A program made the translations under genes and the position numbers. The notes beneath the pieces are model-generated. The model worked only from the letters and a program-made list of their open reading frames with translations. It had not been told where the DNA came from and did no database searches. From positions 248,001 to 312,000 of the forward strand of contig NZ_JAMLJI010000001.1 in NCBI RefSeq assembly GCF_023712105.1: a DNA stretch of 64,000 bases, given 5' to 3'. Numbering within the stretch: the stretch's first letter is position 1; every line of letters starts with the position of its first letter. The stretch is from Larsenimonas suaedae. GTDB taxonomy: Bacteria > Pseudomonadota > Gammaproteobacteria > Pseudomonadales > Halomonadaceae. Positions 7,830 through 17,084 of the stretch are shown one piece after another.

Positions 7830-10039
7830 GTTCGGAGCACGCGCCCGCACGGGCGCTTACACGTGAGCAGCAGTGCGTCATAGCGCATGGAACCGGCCAC
7901 GCGCGGGTCACGGCGGTGGCCGGCGCCGGCAAGACCACCACCATGGTTGCCCGGGTCGAGCACCTACTTGCTGCAGGCGTTGCTGCGCCGCGGGTGATGG
8001 TGCTGATGTTCAACCGGCAGGCCAAGGATGATTTTTCCAGAAAGCTGTCACAGACGCTTGCCGGCGTCTATCCGATGCCTCAGGTGCGAACCTTCCATTC
8101 CATCGGCCACCGGCTGACTCAAACGCTGACCCGCTGGGGCGCGCTTGCGCCCCGGCAATTGATTCAGGCCGACTGGCAGCGTGAACGGCTATTGAAACAG
8201 GCCGTGGGTGCGGTGATCGGGGAGGATCGTGAGCGCCTTGAATGGGCGCTGGAGCCCGAGCGGCTCGAGGAATTCGGTCAATTCTGCGAGCTGGTCAAGG
8301 CTGAGCTGGTAACGCCTGAGGCGCTGTTCGAGCGTGATGGCTATGGCCGTGAGGCGCGCTATTACATCGAGGCCTACGCCGAGCTTCAGCAAAGCATGGA
8401 GGCTCAAGGGCTCATGACCTACAGCGATCTGCTGTTTCGGCCCTATCAGGCGCTTCTGACTGACCCGGCCCTGCGCCAGCGCGTGCAGGGGTTCGTCGAG
8501 CACATCATTGTCGATGAGTATCAGGACATCAACGAAGGCCAGCTTCAGCTTTTGGCCCAGATCGCCGGACCCGATGCGTCGATCATGGCCGTCGGTGACG
8601 CCGATCAGTGCATTTATGAATGGCGGGGCGCTCGGCCGGATGCAATGAGCGAGGCCTTCACGCGCACCTTCGGTGACAGCACCCAGTTCGCACTGCCGCA
8701 TACCTTTCGTCATGGCCATCGCATCGCGCTGATGGCCAACCATCTGATTCGCCACAACCCGCGCACGGACCGCCCCTTATGCGTCGCTGCGCCAGGCACG
8801 CCGTCCAGCACCTTCGAGCGGGTCTCGACTCTTGAGCAGGCACTAACCACGCTCAAGGACGACGCATCAGAGCTTTCAAATACCGCTGTCCTGGTGCGGC
8901 ACTGGTCATTGAGCGTGCCGGTGCAGCTTCAACTGCTGCGGGCCGGCATTCCGTTTCAGGTCGGACGTCAGGAGCGGTTCGTGTTTCGTCTGCCGCTGGT
9001 GCAGGCGTTGGCGGGGTATCTGGAGCTTGCGCGCAGCCCTCGGCTGATTCATGAGCCCGAGCATCTTTTGTTGCTGTTTGCTCAACCCACGCCCTTTGTC
9101 GCCCGCGAGCGGTTGCAGGTGCTGTGCCGGCAGCTGGCGCTTCAAAACGCCTGGTTCGAACGGGGCGACCCGATGCTCAATGGCCTGTCCCGCGCGCAAC
9201 AGCGTACGCTCAAGAAGCGCTGGCAGCTGATCGATGATCTGGCGCGAAACGCCGGCCGCTGGACGCCGGCAACCGTGCTGTCTCACGTGATTGATACCCT
9301 GAACGCACACGCGGTGTTAAAGCGCGCGGCGGCTCGGCCGGACAAGGGGGAAGAGGATGGCCGTCTGCTTGATGTGCTGCTTGAACAGGCGCGGGTGATG
9401 GAAAGCGACCCGGCGGGCTTCATCGATATGCTGAAGGCGCCGATCGAGGATCGAAACGATGGTGTGGTGGTCTCGACGGTGCATGGGGCCAAGGGGCTCG
9501 AGTGGGATCATGTGATCCTGTTCGGGCTCAACGAGGAAGACTTTCCGTTCTACCATCGTGACAGTCCGCTGACCCCCTCGAGGCTTCTTGAAGAGCGCCG
9601 TCTTTTCTACGTTGGCATTACCCGGGCCCGGTCGCGGTTGACGCTTGTATGTGAGCCGGGGCAAACGCTGAGCCGATTTGTTGACGAGTGCGCGCCTGAA
9701 TGCGCCAACCGCATCGCAGAAGCCCTTGCCAGTGAGGTTGGTGATACGCCGGTGGCGGTCAGTGAACCGGCCCTCGCGGCCCGTTACGCCGATGCAGTGG
9801 GTGCTTCCACCGTAGCGTTTGAGCCGATGACCGGTGGGGGAGGTGATTCATCGTTCGTTGCAGGCGCCCAGGCAACGAACTGGGTCGCCGGACAGGCAAT
9901 CATTCACGATGTGTTCGGCGCAGGAACGATCGAGGCCATTGAAGGCGAGGGCGCACGGACGATTCTGACCGTGCGGTTCGATAAGGCCGGCACTCGGAAG
10001 CTGGTGGCCGATCGGGCGCCGCTGCGGCCTGGCCGCTAG
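7826..10039 (+). CDS. UvrD/Rep-like superfamily 1A DNA helicase
   Basis: A 737-residue ATP-dependent 3'-5' DNA helicase of the UvrD/PcrA group, but not UvrD or Rep themselves. The motifs, in order, are Q motif (LTREQQCVIAHGTG), Walker A (AGAGKTTT, residues 32-39), Walker B (IVDEYQDIN), motif III (VGDADQCIYEWRGA), motif V (VSTVHGAKGLEWDHV) and motif VI (RRLFYVGITRARSRL). The last 50 residues (GQAIIHDVFGAGTIEAIEGEG...) look like the Tudor-like tail of PcrA/UvrD that touches RNA polymerase. It is coupled to the DUF1285 gene upstream. A role in repair or in clearing transcription-replication conflicts is likely but unproven. Confidence 0.92.
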   Translation: MSSEHAPARALTREQQCVIAHGTGHARVTAVAGAGKTTTMVARVEHLLAAGVAAPRVMVLMFNRQAKDDFSRKLSQTLAGVYPMPQVRTFHSIGHRLTQTLTRWGALAPRQLIQADWQRERLLKQAVGAVIGEDRERLEWALEPERLEEFGQFCELVKAELVTPEALFERDGYGREARYYIEAYAELQQSMEAQGLMTYSDLLFRPYQALLTDPALRQRVQGFVEHIIVDEYQDINEGQLQLLAQIAGPDASIMAVGDADQCIYEWRGARPDAMSEAFTRTFGDSTQFALPHTFRHGHRIALMANHLIRHNPRTDRPLCVAAPGTPSSTFERVSTLEQALTTLKDDASELSNTAVLVRHWSLSVPVQLQLLRAGIPFQVGRQERFVFRLPLVQALAGYLELARSPRLIHEPEHLLLLFAQPTPFVARERLQVLCRQLALQNAWFERGDPMLNGLSRAQQRTLKKRWQLIDDLARNAGRWTPATVLSHVIDTLNAHAVLKRAAARPDKGEEDGRLLDVLLEQARVMESDPAGFIDMLKAPIEDRNDGVVVSTVHGAKGLEWDHVILFGLNEEDFPFYHRDSPLTPSRLLEERRLFYVGITRARSRLTLVCEPGQTLSRFVDECAPECANRIAEALASEVGDTPVAVSEPALAARYADAVGASTVAFEPMTGGGGDSSFVAGAQATNWVAGQAIIHDVFGAGTIEAIEGEGARTILTVRFDKAGTRKLVADRAPLRPGR

Positions 10040-10063
10040 GCAGCGCCCGAGTGCGTCCGGTGG

Positions 10064-11716
10064 TTACATGTTGGGGTAGTTGGGGCCGCCGCCGCCTTCC
10101 GGGGCGACCCAGACGATGTTCTGCTCCGGGTCCTTGATGTCGCAGGTCTTGCAGTGCACGCAGTTCTGGAAGTTGATCTGGAACTGGGGTGCACCGCTCT
10201 GGTCCTCGACCACTTCATAGACCCCGGCCGGGCAGTAGCGCTGTGCGGGCTCGGCGTACATGGGCAGATTGACCCGAATCGGAACGCCTGGGTCTTTAAG
10301 CCTTAGATGACTCGGCTGGTCTTCATCGTGGTTGGTGTTGGACAGATACACCGACGAGGCCTTGTCGAACGACAGCACGCCATCCGGTTTCGGGTAGTCG
10401 ATCGGCTCGAAGCGGTCCTTGTTTTCAAGCTTGGCGTAGTCGGCCGTACGGTCATGAAGCGTCGGAAGCTTGCCCTTGATCGCCTGATCCAGCGTGTTCC
10501 AGGCGCCACCGAGCAGGGTGCCGAACTTGTGGATCGCCGGGCCGAAGTTTCGCGCCTGATAAAGCTCTTCATACACCCAGCTCTGCTCGAAGCGCTCGGC
10601 GTGGCCGCTTAACGTGTTGCCGCCCTCATCGCCCGAGGCCAGGGCCTCGAACACGCTCTCGGCGGCAAGCATCCCGGATTTCATCGCGGTGTGCAGGCCC
10701 TTGATCTTGGCAAAGTTCAGGGTGCCGGCGTCACAGCCGATCAGAAGCCCGCCCGGGAACGCCATCTTCGGCAGGCAGTTGTAGCCGCCCTTGGCAATCG
10801 CACGGGCGCCGTAGGCCACGCGGGTGCCGCCCTTCAAGTGCTCGCTGATGACGGGGTGATGCTTCATCCGCTGCATTTCATCAAACGGGGACACCCACGG
10901 GTTTTCGTAGCTCAGATCGAGGATCAGTCCGACCATGACCTGCTGATTGTCGCCGTGGTAGAGAAAGCCACCGCCATGGGCGTGGCCCTCGGTCGGCCAG
11001 CCGGTGGTGTGAACGACACGGCCGGGCTGATGGTGCTCGGCCGGCACGTCCCAAAGCTCCTTGATGCCGATGGCGTAGTGCTGCGGGTCGCTGTCGGCGT
11101 CGAGTGCGTAATGCTCGATCAGCGCCTTGCCCAGATGCCCACGCGCACCTTCGGCAAAGAGCGTGTACTTGCCGCGAATGCCCATGCCGGGCATATAGGT
11201 GTCCTTGGGCTCGCCATCGTGGCCGACCCCCATGTCACCGGTGAGAATGCCCTGAACCTCGCCATCGTCCCCGAAAAGCACTTCTTGAGCGGCAAAACCC
11301 GGGAAAACATCGACGCCGAGCTCTTCGGCCTGTTCGGCCAGCCAGCGGCAGAGATTGCCGGCGCTGATGACGTAGTTGCCGTCGTTCAGCATCGTTTTCG
11401 GCGCGGCAAGATGGGGAATGCGGGTGGCATTTTCCTCATCGCGGAGAAGGTAGATGTCGTCGGCGCTGACCGGTGTGGTCAAAGGCGCCTTGCGTGCCTC
11501 CCAGTCCGGAAACAGCTCGTCCAGGGCGCGGGGCTCGAACACGGCGCCCGACAGGATATGGGCACCGACTTCCGCCCCTTTTTCCAAAACGCAGACGGAG
11601 AGCTCCGTGCCGGCCTCGTTGGCCTGCTGCATCAATCGGCAGCCCGCGGCAAGCCCCGACGGGCCGGCGCCAACGATTACCACGTCGAAATCCATGTACT
11701 CGCGTTCATCATCCAC
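10064..11716 (-). CDS. electron transfer flavoprotein-ubiquinone oxidoreductase
   Basis: Membrane-associated FAD/4Fe-4S enzyme that passes electrons from reduced ETF to ubiquinone. It has 550 residues. An N-terminal FAD dinucleotide fold (VVIVGAGPSGLAAG) and a C-terminal ferredoxin-like cluster motif (CVHCKTCDIKDPEQNI) are visible. The start appears to be GTG at 11716, eight bases after a GAGGAGA-type ribosome-binding site; an in-frame ATG lies seven codons in. It is divergent from etfB-etfA, its redox partners, and probably serves fatty-acid and amino-acid dehydrogenases. Confidence 0.97.
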   Translation of the reverse strand: MDDEREYMDFDVVIVGAGPSGLAAGCRLMQQANEAGTELSVCVLEKGAEVGAHILSGAVFEPRALDELFPDWEARKAPLTTPVSADDIYLLRDEENATRIPHLAAPKTMLNDGNYVISAGNLCRWLAEQAEELGVDVFPGFAAQEVLFGDDGEVQGILTGDMGVGHDGEPKDTYMPGMGIRGKYTLFAEGARGHLGKALIEHYALDADSDPQHYAIGIKELWDVPAEHHQPGRVVHTTGWPTEGHAHGGGFLYHGDNQQVMVGLILDLSYENPWVSPFDEMQRMKHHPVISEHLKGGTRVAYGARAIAKGGYNCLPKMAFPGGLLIGCDAGTLNFAKIKGLHTAMKSGMLAAESVFEALASGDEGGNTLSGHAERFEQSWVYEELYQARNFGPAIHKFGTLLGGAWNTLDQAIKGKLPTLHDRTADYAKLENKDRFEPIDYPKPDGVLSFDKASSVYLSNTNHDEDQPSHLRLKDPGVPIRVNLPMYAEPAQRYCPAGVYEVVEDQSGAPQFQINFQNCVHCKTCDIKDPEQNIVWVAPEGGGGPNYPNM

Positions 11717-12074
11717 TAGACGGTCTCTCCTCTCATTCGGGGCGGTCCGAACATGCTCTTTTATTCATTGGGCCTGATCTCCATATAAGCTGGAGCGGCT
11801 TCATCTTTTTTGAGCCGTGTTACACTCTGACTCATTCCATCAAGCGCCGCGTCTTCGCTGAATGCGTGCGCGATGTAAGTTGTCGCTATTGTGGCATTTT
11901 TTTATCGAATGCGGGAATCTCGGCCGGCCGTATCGGCACAGGCCAAGCGCGCGTTCGAACGGATCCAGACGGTGCCACCGCCTTGATCTGACATATGTTT
12001 TACGGGTTTAGACGCCACGCCGGAACTGCTTTTCTTATAAGGCATTTCGGCCTACTTAAAGAAACGAGGACCTC
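11717..12074. other. divergent intergenic region between ETF-QO and etfB
   Basis: A 358-base gap without a convincing gene. It must hold the divergent promoters for ETF-QO (leftward) and etfBA (rightward). AT-rich patches occur near 11775-11800 and TTATAA at 12035-12040, but I could not pair either with a good -35 box, and saw no clear palindromic operator. Confidence 0.6.
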
Positions 12075-12824
12075 ATGAAAGTACTCGTCGCGGTAAAACG
12101 CGTGATTGATTACAACGTCAAGGTTCGGGTCAAGCCCGACAACTCAGACGTTGATCTGACCAATGTAAAAATGGCCATGAATCCCTTTTGCGAGATCGCG
12201 GTCGAAGAAGCGGTTCAGCTGAAAGAGCGCGGCATCGCATCCGAGGTCGTGGCCGTCACGGTCGGGCCAAAGGCCGCCCAGGAACAGCTTCGCACCGCGC
12301 TGGCGCTCGGGGCGGATCGGGCCATTCATCTTGAAACCGATGAGGTGGTCGAGTCGTTGGGTGTGGCGAAGCTCCTCAAGAAGGTGGTCGAGGATGAGCA
12401 GCCGAACCTTGTCCTGATGGGCAAGCAGTCCATCGACACCGACAACAACCAGACCGGCCAGATGCTTTCCGCGCTGATGGGCTGGGCTCAGGCGACATTT
12501 GCGTCCAAGGTTGCGATCGAGGGCGATACTGCAACGGTCGAGCGTGAAATCGATGGCGGCCTGCAAACACTGTCGCTGAACCTGCCGGCGGTGATTACCA
12601 CCGACCTTCGTTTGAACGAGCCGCGCTACGCCAAGCTCCCCGACATCATGAAGGCCAAGAAAAAACCGGTCGACACCCGCGCTGTGGCCGATCTGGGCGT
12701 GGACATCGCGCCCCGGGTCGAGCTGGTGCGGGTCGAGTTGCCCACCGAGCGTCAGGAAGGCGTGCGTGTGGGCAGTGTCGATGAACTGGTGGATAAACTG
12801 AAAAACGAAGCGAAGGTGATTTGA
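12075..12824 (+). CDS. etfB: electron transfer flavoprotein subunit beta
   Basis: Small subunit of the ETF heterodimer, which binds AMP and carries electrons from acyl-CoA and other dehydrogenases. It has 249 residues. It begins [20 protein letters not shown], as in the family, and has the ETF-beta signature region (VETDEVV..., [17 protein letters not shown], and the later [19 protein letters not shown]). GAGGA precedes the ATG. Its stop overlaps the etfA start by one base (TGATG), so the subunits should be made in equal amounts. Confidence 0.98.
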   Translation: MKVLVAVKRVIDYNVKVRVKPDNSDVDLTNVKMAMNPFCEIAVEEAVQLKERGIASEVVAVTVGPKAAQEQLRTALALGADRAIHLETDEVVESLGVAKLLKKVVEDEQPNLVLMGKQSIDTDNNQTGQMLSALMGWAQATFASKVAIEGDTATVEREIDGGLQTLSLNLPAVITTDLRLNEPRYAKLPDIMKAKKKPVDTRAVADLGVDIAPRVELVRVELPTERQEGVRVGSVDELVDKLKNEAKVI

Positions 12825-13750
12825 TGGCAACCCTTATTTTCGCAGAGCACCAGGACGGTGCGCTCGACCCGGCCACGGCGCGCGTGGTTGCAGGCGCCAA
12901 GGCACTTGGTGAGCCGATCGACGTGGTTCTGATGGGCCATCAGATCGATGGCGCCGCGCGTCAGGCTGCCGAAATCGACGGTGTCTCTCGCGTGCTTGTT
13001 GCGGACAACGAGGCCTATCAGCACGTGTTGGCCGAGAACGTTTCCAAGGTTCTGGTCGAGCTCTCTGGTGAGTACACGCACCTGCTCGCAAGCGCCTCTA
13101 CCACCGGCAAGAACGTCCTGCCGCGGGTGGCCGCGCTCAAGGACGTGTCACCGTTGACCGACGTCATCGCCATTGAATCAAGCGATACCTTCCGTCGCCC
13201 GATCTATGCCGGCAGTGCCATTGCCACCGTCAAGAGTCTCGATGCGCTCAAGATCGTGAGCCTTCGGGCCACGGCGTTTGAGCCGGCTGGCCAGCAAAGC
13301 GCCGCGTCGATTGAGCCGGTGACCGTGGTCGAAGTCTCGACCACCTCACGCTTTGTCAGCGAAGCGCGTCCGGAAGGCGAGCGGCCAGAGCTTACCAGCG
13401 CCGGCGTCGTTGTTTCCGGTGGCCGTGGCATGGGCAATGGTGAAAACTTCAAGCTGCTCGAGGCGGTCGCCGACAAGCTGGGCGCCGCGATCGGCGCTTC
13501 TCGCGCCGCCGTCGATGCAGGCTATGTGCCCAACGACATGCAGGTCGGCCAGACCGGCAAGATCGTGGCGCCAGAGCTTTACATCGCCGTTGGTATTTCA
13601 GGCTCCATCCAGCACCTGGCCGGCATGAAGGATTCGCGGGTCATCGTCGCCATCAACAACGACGATGAAGCGCCCATCTTCAAGGTTGCCGATTACGGGC
13701 TGGTCGGGGATCTGTTCGAGGTGCTGCCGGAGCTTGCCCAAAAGCTCTGA
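12824..13750 (+). CDS. etfA: electron transfer flavoprotein subunit alpha
   Basis: Large, FAD-binding subunit of ETF. It has 308 residues. The FAD domain is recognisable from [48 protein letters not shown] and the terminal [21 protein letters not shown]. The start is the ATG at 12824, overlapping the etfB stop by one base. A strong terminator follows at once, closing a two-gene operon. Confidence 0.98.
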   Translation: MATLIFAEHQDGALDPATARVVAGAKALGEPIDVVLMGHQIDGAARQAAEIDGVSRVLVADNEAYQHVLAENVSKVLVELSGEYTHLLASASTTGKNVLPRVAALKDVSPLTDVIAIESSDTFRRPIYAGSAIATVKSLDALKIVSLRATAFEPAGQQSAASIEPVTVVEVSTTSRFVSEARPEGERPELTSAGVVVSGGRGMGNGENFKLLEAVADKLGAAIGASRAAVDAGYVPNDMQVGQTGKIVAPELYIAVGISGSIQHLAGMKDSRVIVAINNDDEAPIFKVADYGLVGDLFEVLPELAQKL

Positions 13751-13774
13751 AGTCCCCTCGCGTAAGGCACGATC

Positions 13775-13803
13775 AAAGGCATGGCTTCGCCATGCCTTTT
13801 TGC
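13775..13803 (+). terminator. intrinsic terminator of etfBA
   Basis: An 11-bp stem (13775-13785 with 13789-13799) around a TTC turn, running into TTTTT. Confidence 0.9.
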
Positions 13804-13854
13804 GTTTATAGACCCCATGAACGGCAGGCGCGGCGAACTGATCCGATGGCAAGT

Positions 13855-13873
13855 TTAATTGATAATTGTTCTT
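13855..13873 (+). promoter_or_regulatory. possible Fur box upstream of the TonB operon
   Basis: TTAATTGATAATTGTTCTT matches 11 of 19 positions of the classical Fur consensus, with one perfect TGATAAT half. It lies about 95 bases before the first gene of the TonB2-type operon, in an AT-rich patch that also contains TTGATA and TATTAG promoter-like hexamers. Iron control of TonB systems is usual, but the site is inferred from the sequence only. Confidence 0.45.
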
Positions 13874-13966
13874 GTTTGTATTAGCGTACGCCTTGCCGAA
13901 TTAACCGGGTGCGGTGTATCAAGGCACCCATGATTACCCTTTCATGCGATGAGTCTGGAGATGCGA

Positions 13967-14809
13967 GTGAAGTGTCGGATACCAACCGGGCGGCTGGCGG
14001 CCATGACGGGCGCGCTGGGTGTGGCGCTGTTGTCATTGCCGGCGATCGGAGCCCCGTCTGCGCTCAGAGACGCCACCACCGAACATCAGGCGACACAGCA
14101 GGCCATTCAGTCGGCGATTAACGATGCCGACGATGAAACCAAGGAACTCTTGATCAAGCTGCGTGACACCGAGCAATCCGCCAAGCGTCTGTCGACGTAT
14201 AACGAGTCGCTCGAGCGCCAGGTCAACGATCAATCCCAGCGCATCAAGTCGCAAACGCGAGCACTTGAACAGGCTGGCAGCCTGAAGCAGGCGCTTCCGA
14301 GCGAACTGGAGGCGATGGTGTCGCGGCTCAGGGCGCTGGTCGAGGCCGATCTTCCCTTTCGTCGCGACGACCGGCTGGCCCGAATCGACAGCCTTGAAAC
14401 CATGCTTGGTCAATCCGACATGAGCGCAAGCGACAAGCTCAAGCGCATTCTTAGCGTATGGCGCGCCGAGATTGGCTATGGCGACGGGCTTGATACCTGG
14501 CGGGGGGCGTTGTCTCTCGATGAAAAGGCCGATAGTGAGGCCCCGGCACAGGTTCAGTTCGTACGCATCGGCCGGGTGGGGTACTACTACCTGAGTCTTG
14601 ACGGCAAGCGCGGCGCCGTCTGGCGTGAAGGCGCCTGGCAGCCGCTCGAGCATGATCAGGTCGTGACCCTGCGTCACGCGGTCAAGATGGCGCATGATCA
14701 GCAGGCCCCCGAGCTTCTGACATTGCCGCTGTCGCTGGATGCCACTCAACGCGGCGCGTCCGCCGCCACCGACAACGACAACGACAATGCTCAGGGAGGT
14801 GCCCAATGA
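13967..14809 (+). CDS. DUF3450 periplasmic protein of a TonB2-type system
   Basis: A predicted periplasmic coiled-coil protein of the DUF3450 type, about 280 residues, which in Vibrio-like genomes is encoded just ahead of ttpC-exbB-exbD-tonB. A hydrophobic signal segment (AAMTGALGVALLSLPAIGA) is followed by a long helical stretch (about residues 30-100) and a compact C-terminal domain (VQFVRIGRVGYYYLSLDG). The GTG at 13967 is preferred because TGGAG at 13956-13960 is well spaced for it. In-frame ATGs at 13949 and 13961 are possible. It ends in a repetitive Asn-Asp tail and overlaps the next gene by four bases. Its exact role is unknown. Confidence 0.85.
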   Translation: MKCRIPTGRLAAMTGALGVALLSLPAIGAPSALRDATTEHQATQQAIQSAINDADDETKELLIKLRDTEQSAKRLSTYNESLERQVNDQSQRIKSQTRALEQAGSLKQALPSELEAMVSRLRALVEADLPFRRDDRLARIDSLETMLGQSDMSASDKLKRILSVWRAEIGYGDGLDTWRGALSLDEKADSEAPAQVQFVRIGRVGYYYLSLDGKRGAVWREGAWQPLEHDQVVTLRHAVKMAHDQQAPELLTLPLSLDATQRGASAATDNDNDNAQGGAQ

Positions 14810-16161
14810 TGCGTACTGCAAAAGCGCTGCTTCTGGGCACGCTTACCGTGCTTGGGGCGTCGCATGCGCTTGCGGCGCCGACCTCGCTTGATGAGGCGGT
14901 CAAGCAGTATACCGCCGAGGCGCAGAAGGCCGAGGCGCGTGATCAGGCACGCTTGACCGAGCTTGCCAATGACAAGAGCGCGCTTCAGGCCGAACTTGAC
15001 AAGGCCACTGACCGGCTCACTCAGGCCAAGGCCAAACAGTCGAGGCTCGAGGCCCGATTCGATGAGCAACAACAAGTGCTTGATGATCTAGGCACCCAGC
15101 GAGGCCAGCAGGGCGGTGACGTCACCGCGATTACCTCGACGCTCAATGCGCAGCTTGGCAAGCTCGACCAGTCACTCGATGCGAGCTGGGCGCACGCGTT
15201 CAAGGGCGTCACGGTACCTGGCCCGCTGGACGACGATGCGCTGCCGGGCGCGGATACGCTCTCAAACCTGAACGATCAGCTGGCAAGCCTCCTGGTGGCC
15301 ACCGGGCAGGTAAGCGTTGATTCAGAGCCGGTGGCCGGGCAGGACGGCACGGTCGCACCGGCGTCTGTTGCGCGCATCGGTAACGTCATGGCCTTTACCG
15401 ATCAGGGCCTCTTGCGGCTTCCTAAGGCCGGCCAGCCGCTGACGCTTGCACCCGCAACGCCTGGTGACGTCAAGAACGCGATGGCGCGTTTCATTGACTC
15501 AGGCGGCATCGTGCCGCTGGACGTCTCCGATGGCGAGATCGTCAAGGCGCTGGCGGATCAGCCAAGTCTTACCGACCGCCTCGCTCAGGGCGGGGTGGTT
15601 GGTTACATCACGCTCGGGCTCGGCGTGTTGGGGCTTCTGGTCGCGATCGCGCAGTGGGCGTATCTGCAGCGCATCTATCAAAAGGTGCGTGCTCAGGTGA
15701 AATCATTGAACACGCCCAGCACTGACAATCCGCTTGGCCGCGTGCTGGCCCGGTTCAAGAACGTTCATCCCGGCAGCGAGCCCGAAGCGCTCGAGGCGCG
15801 ACTCGATGAGCTGCTCCTGGCCGAGCAGCCGGTGATCGAGCGCGGCCAGTCATTGGTCAAGCTGATTGCGGCCATTGCGCCCTTGATGGGGCTACTGGGG
15901 ACCGTGACCGGCATGATCGGCACGTTCCAGTCAATCACGGTATTTGGCAGCAGTGACCCCAAACTGATGGCGGGTGGCATCTCGCAGGCGCTGATCACGA
16001 CCGTGATCGGTCTGATCGTTGCGATTCCTTTGCTGTTCGCGCATACGGCCTTGAGCTCACGCAGCCGCAAACTGTTGAACGTGCTCGAAGGGCAGGCCAG
16101 TGCCCATCTGGCCGAGCGGCTCGAAGGCGGCGAGGGCAAGGGTCATGTACCAACTGCTTGA
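14806..16161 (+). CDS. ttpC: TtpC-like ExbB-family protein with long periplasmic N-terminus
   Basis: A 451-residue member of the MotA/TolQ/ExbB proton-channel family with a signal peptide (residues 1-24), a coiled-coil periplasmic domain (about 28-260), then three membrane helices (about 263-287, 348-370, 397-417). The channel motif APLMGLLGTVTGMIGTF is intact. This architecture matches TtpC, the extra component that the Vibrio TonB2 system needs for iron-siderophore uptake. An AGGGAGGTG lies just before the start. It precedes a second, short ExbB gene, as in that system. Confidence 0.88.
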   Translation: MMRTAKALLLGTLTVLGASHALAAPTSLDEAVKQYTAEAQKAEARDQARLTELANDKSALQAELDKATDRLTQAKAKQSRLEARFDEQQQVLDDLGTQRGQQGGDVTAITSTLNAQLGKLDQSLDASWAHAFKGVTVPGPLDDDALPGADTLSNLNDQLASLLVATGQVSVDSEPVAGQDGTVAPASVARIGNVMAFTDQGLLRLPKAGQPLTLAPATPGDVKNAMARFIDSGGIVPLDVSDGEIVKALADQPSLTDRLAQGGVVGYITLGLGVLGLLVAIAQWAYLQRIYQKVRAQVKSLNTPSTDNPLGRVLARFKNVHPGSEPEALEARLDELLLAEQPVIERGQSLVKLIAAIAPLMGLLGTVTGMIGTFQSITVFGSSDPKLMAGGISQALITTVIGLIVAIPLLFAHTALSSRSRKLLNVLEGQASAHLAERLEGGEGKGHVPTA

Positions 16162-16681
16162 TCCCATCGAGCGCCTGAGCGATGCCGGCGGGCCGGTGCT
16201 GGTCGCGATCCTGTTCGTGGCCATGGTGCTCTTTGGCCTTGCAGTCGAGCGCCTGCTTTACTGGCGCCTCGGGTACCGACGCGACCGGCGCCAGCTGCTG
16301 GATCGCTGGCAGCGCCGGCGCGACCACTCAAGCTGGAGCGCGCGCACCCTTCGCGCCTACTGGAGCGATGAGCTTCTGCGCAGACTCCGGGGCACATTGC
16401 CGTGGGTGAAGGTGCTGGTGGCGCTTTGCCCGCTTTTGGGGCTTTTGGGGACGGTGACCGGCATGATTCAGGTGTTTGACACGCTTGCGTTTGCCGGCAC
16501 CGGTCAGTCCCGCGCCATGTCCGATGGTGTCGCGCGCGCAACGCTTCCGACGCTTGCCGGTATGGCCGTGGCGGTGGTGGGGCTGTTGTTTGCCAGTCAT
16601 TTCGAACACATCGTCCGGCGTGAGGATCAGCGGCTGCATGACCGCATGGCTCGCGCCCTGGAGGAGCAGGGTAATGCGTAG
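16145..16681 (+). CDS. exbB: ExbB-type biopolymer transport protein (TonB2 system)
   Basis: A 178-residue inner-membrane proton-channel subunit. The first membrane helix (about residues 15-35) is followed by a cytoplasmic loop and the channel helices with LCPLLGLLGTVTGMIQVF. I use the ATG at 16145; reading further upstream only translates the end of the preceding gene in another frame. It overlaps ttpC by 17 bases and exbD by 8 bases. With ExbD it would use the proton gradient to drive TonB. The short length matches ExbB2 rather than the 240-residue ExbB1. Confidence 0.92.
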   Translation: MYQLLDPIERLSDAGGPVLVAILFVAMVLFGLAVERLLYWRLGYRRDRRQLLDRWQRRRDHSSWSARTLRAYWSDELLRRLRGTLPWVKVLVALCPLLGLLGTVTGMIQVFDTLAFAGTGQSRAMSDGVARATLPTLAGMAVAVVGLLFASHFEHIVRREDQRLHDRMARALEEQGNA

Positions 16682-17084
16682 ACGTCGTCGTCAACTTCAA
16701 GAAGACGCCACGGCCGGGGTCGACCTGACCCCGATGCTGGATGTGGTCTTCATCATGCTGATCTTTTTTATCGTGACGACCAGTTTCGTGCGCGAAAGCG
16801 GTGTCGAGATCGACCGGCCCGAAGCCAAGGGGGCCGTGTCTCAGCAAAGCGCGCAGGTGCTGGTCGCGATTACTGCCAATGGCACGCTCTGGCTCAACGG
16901 CGAAACGGTCAGCCCCGATCAGGTCGGTCAGAAAGTGGCCGATGCCGTGCGCCAGGGCAGCGGCAACGTGGTGGTGCAGGCCGATCGCCGCTCGCAGACC
17001 GGGCTTCTGGTCGAAACGATGGACGCGATCCGCCAGGCGGGGGTCGATAACGTGGCCGTGGCGGCTACCCGGAGCGGCCCATGA
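16674..17084 (+). CDS. exbD: ExbD-type biopolymer transport protein
   Basis: A 136-residue single-helix protein. An arginine-rich start (MRRRRRQLQ) is followed by VDLTPMLDVVFIMLIFFIVTTSF, with the essential membrane Asp in the LDVVF motif, then a periplasmic domain. It forms the proton channel with ExbB. The ATG at 16674 lies within the end of exbB; a longer in-frame reading back to 16476 is a shadow of exbB. It overlaps tonB by four bases. Confidence 0.95.
   Translation: MRRRRRQLQEDATAGVDLTPMLDVVFIMLIFFIVTTSFVRESGVEIDRPEAKGAVSQQSAQVLVAITANGTLWLNGETVSPDQVGQKVADAVRQGSGNVVVQADRRSQTGLLVETMDAIRQAGVDNVAVAATRSGP

Noticed and set aside
10691-11719. 342-codon plus-strand frame antisense to the ETF-ubiquinone oxidoreductase
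   Set aside because: The minus-strand protein is unmistakable; the plus-strand frame has no recognisable motif.
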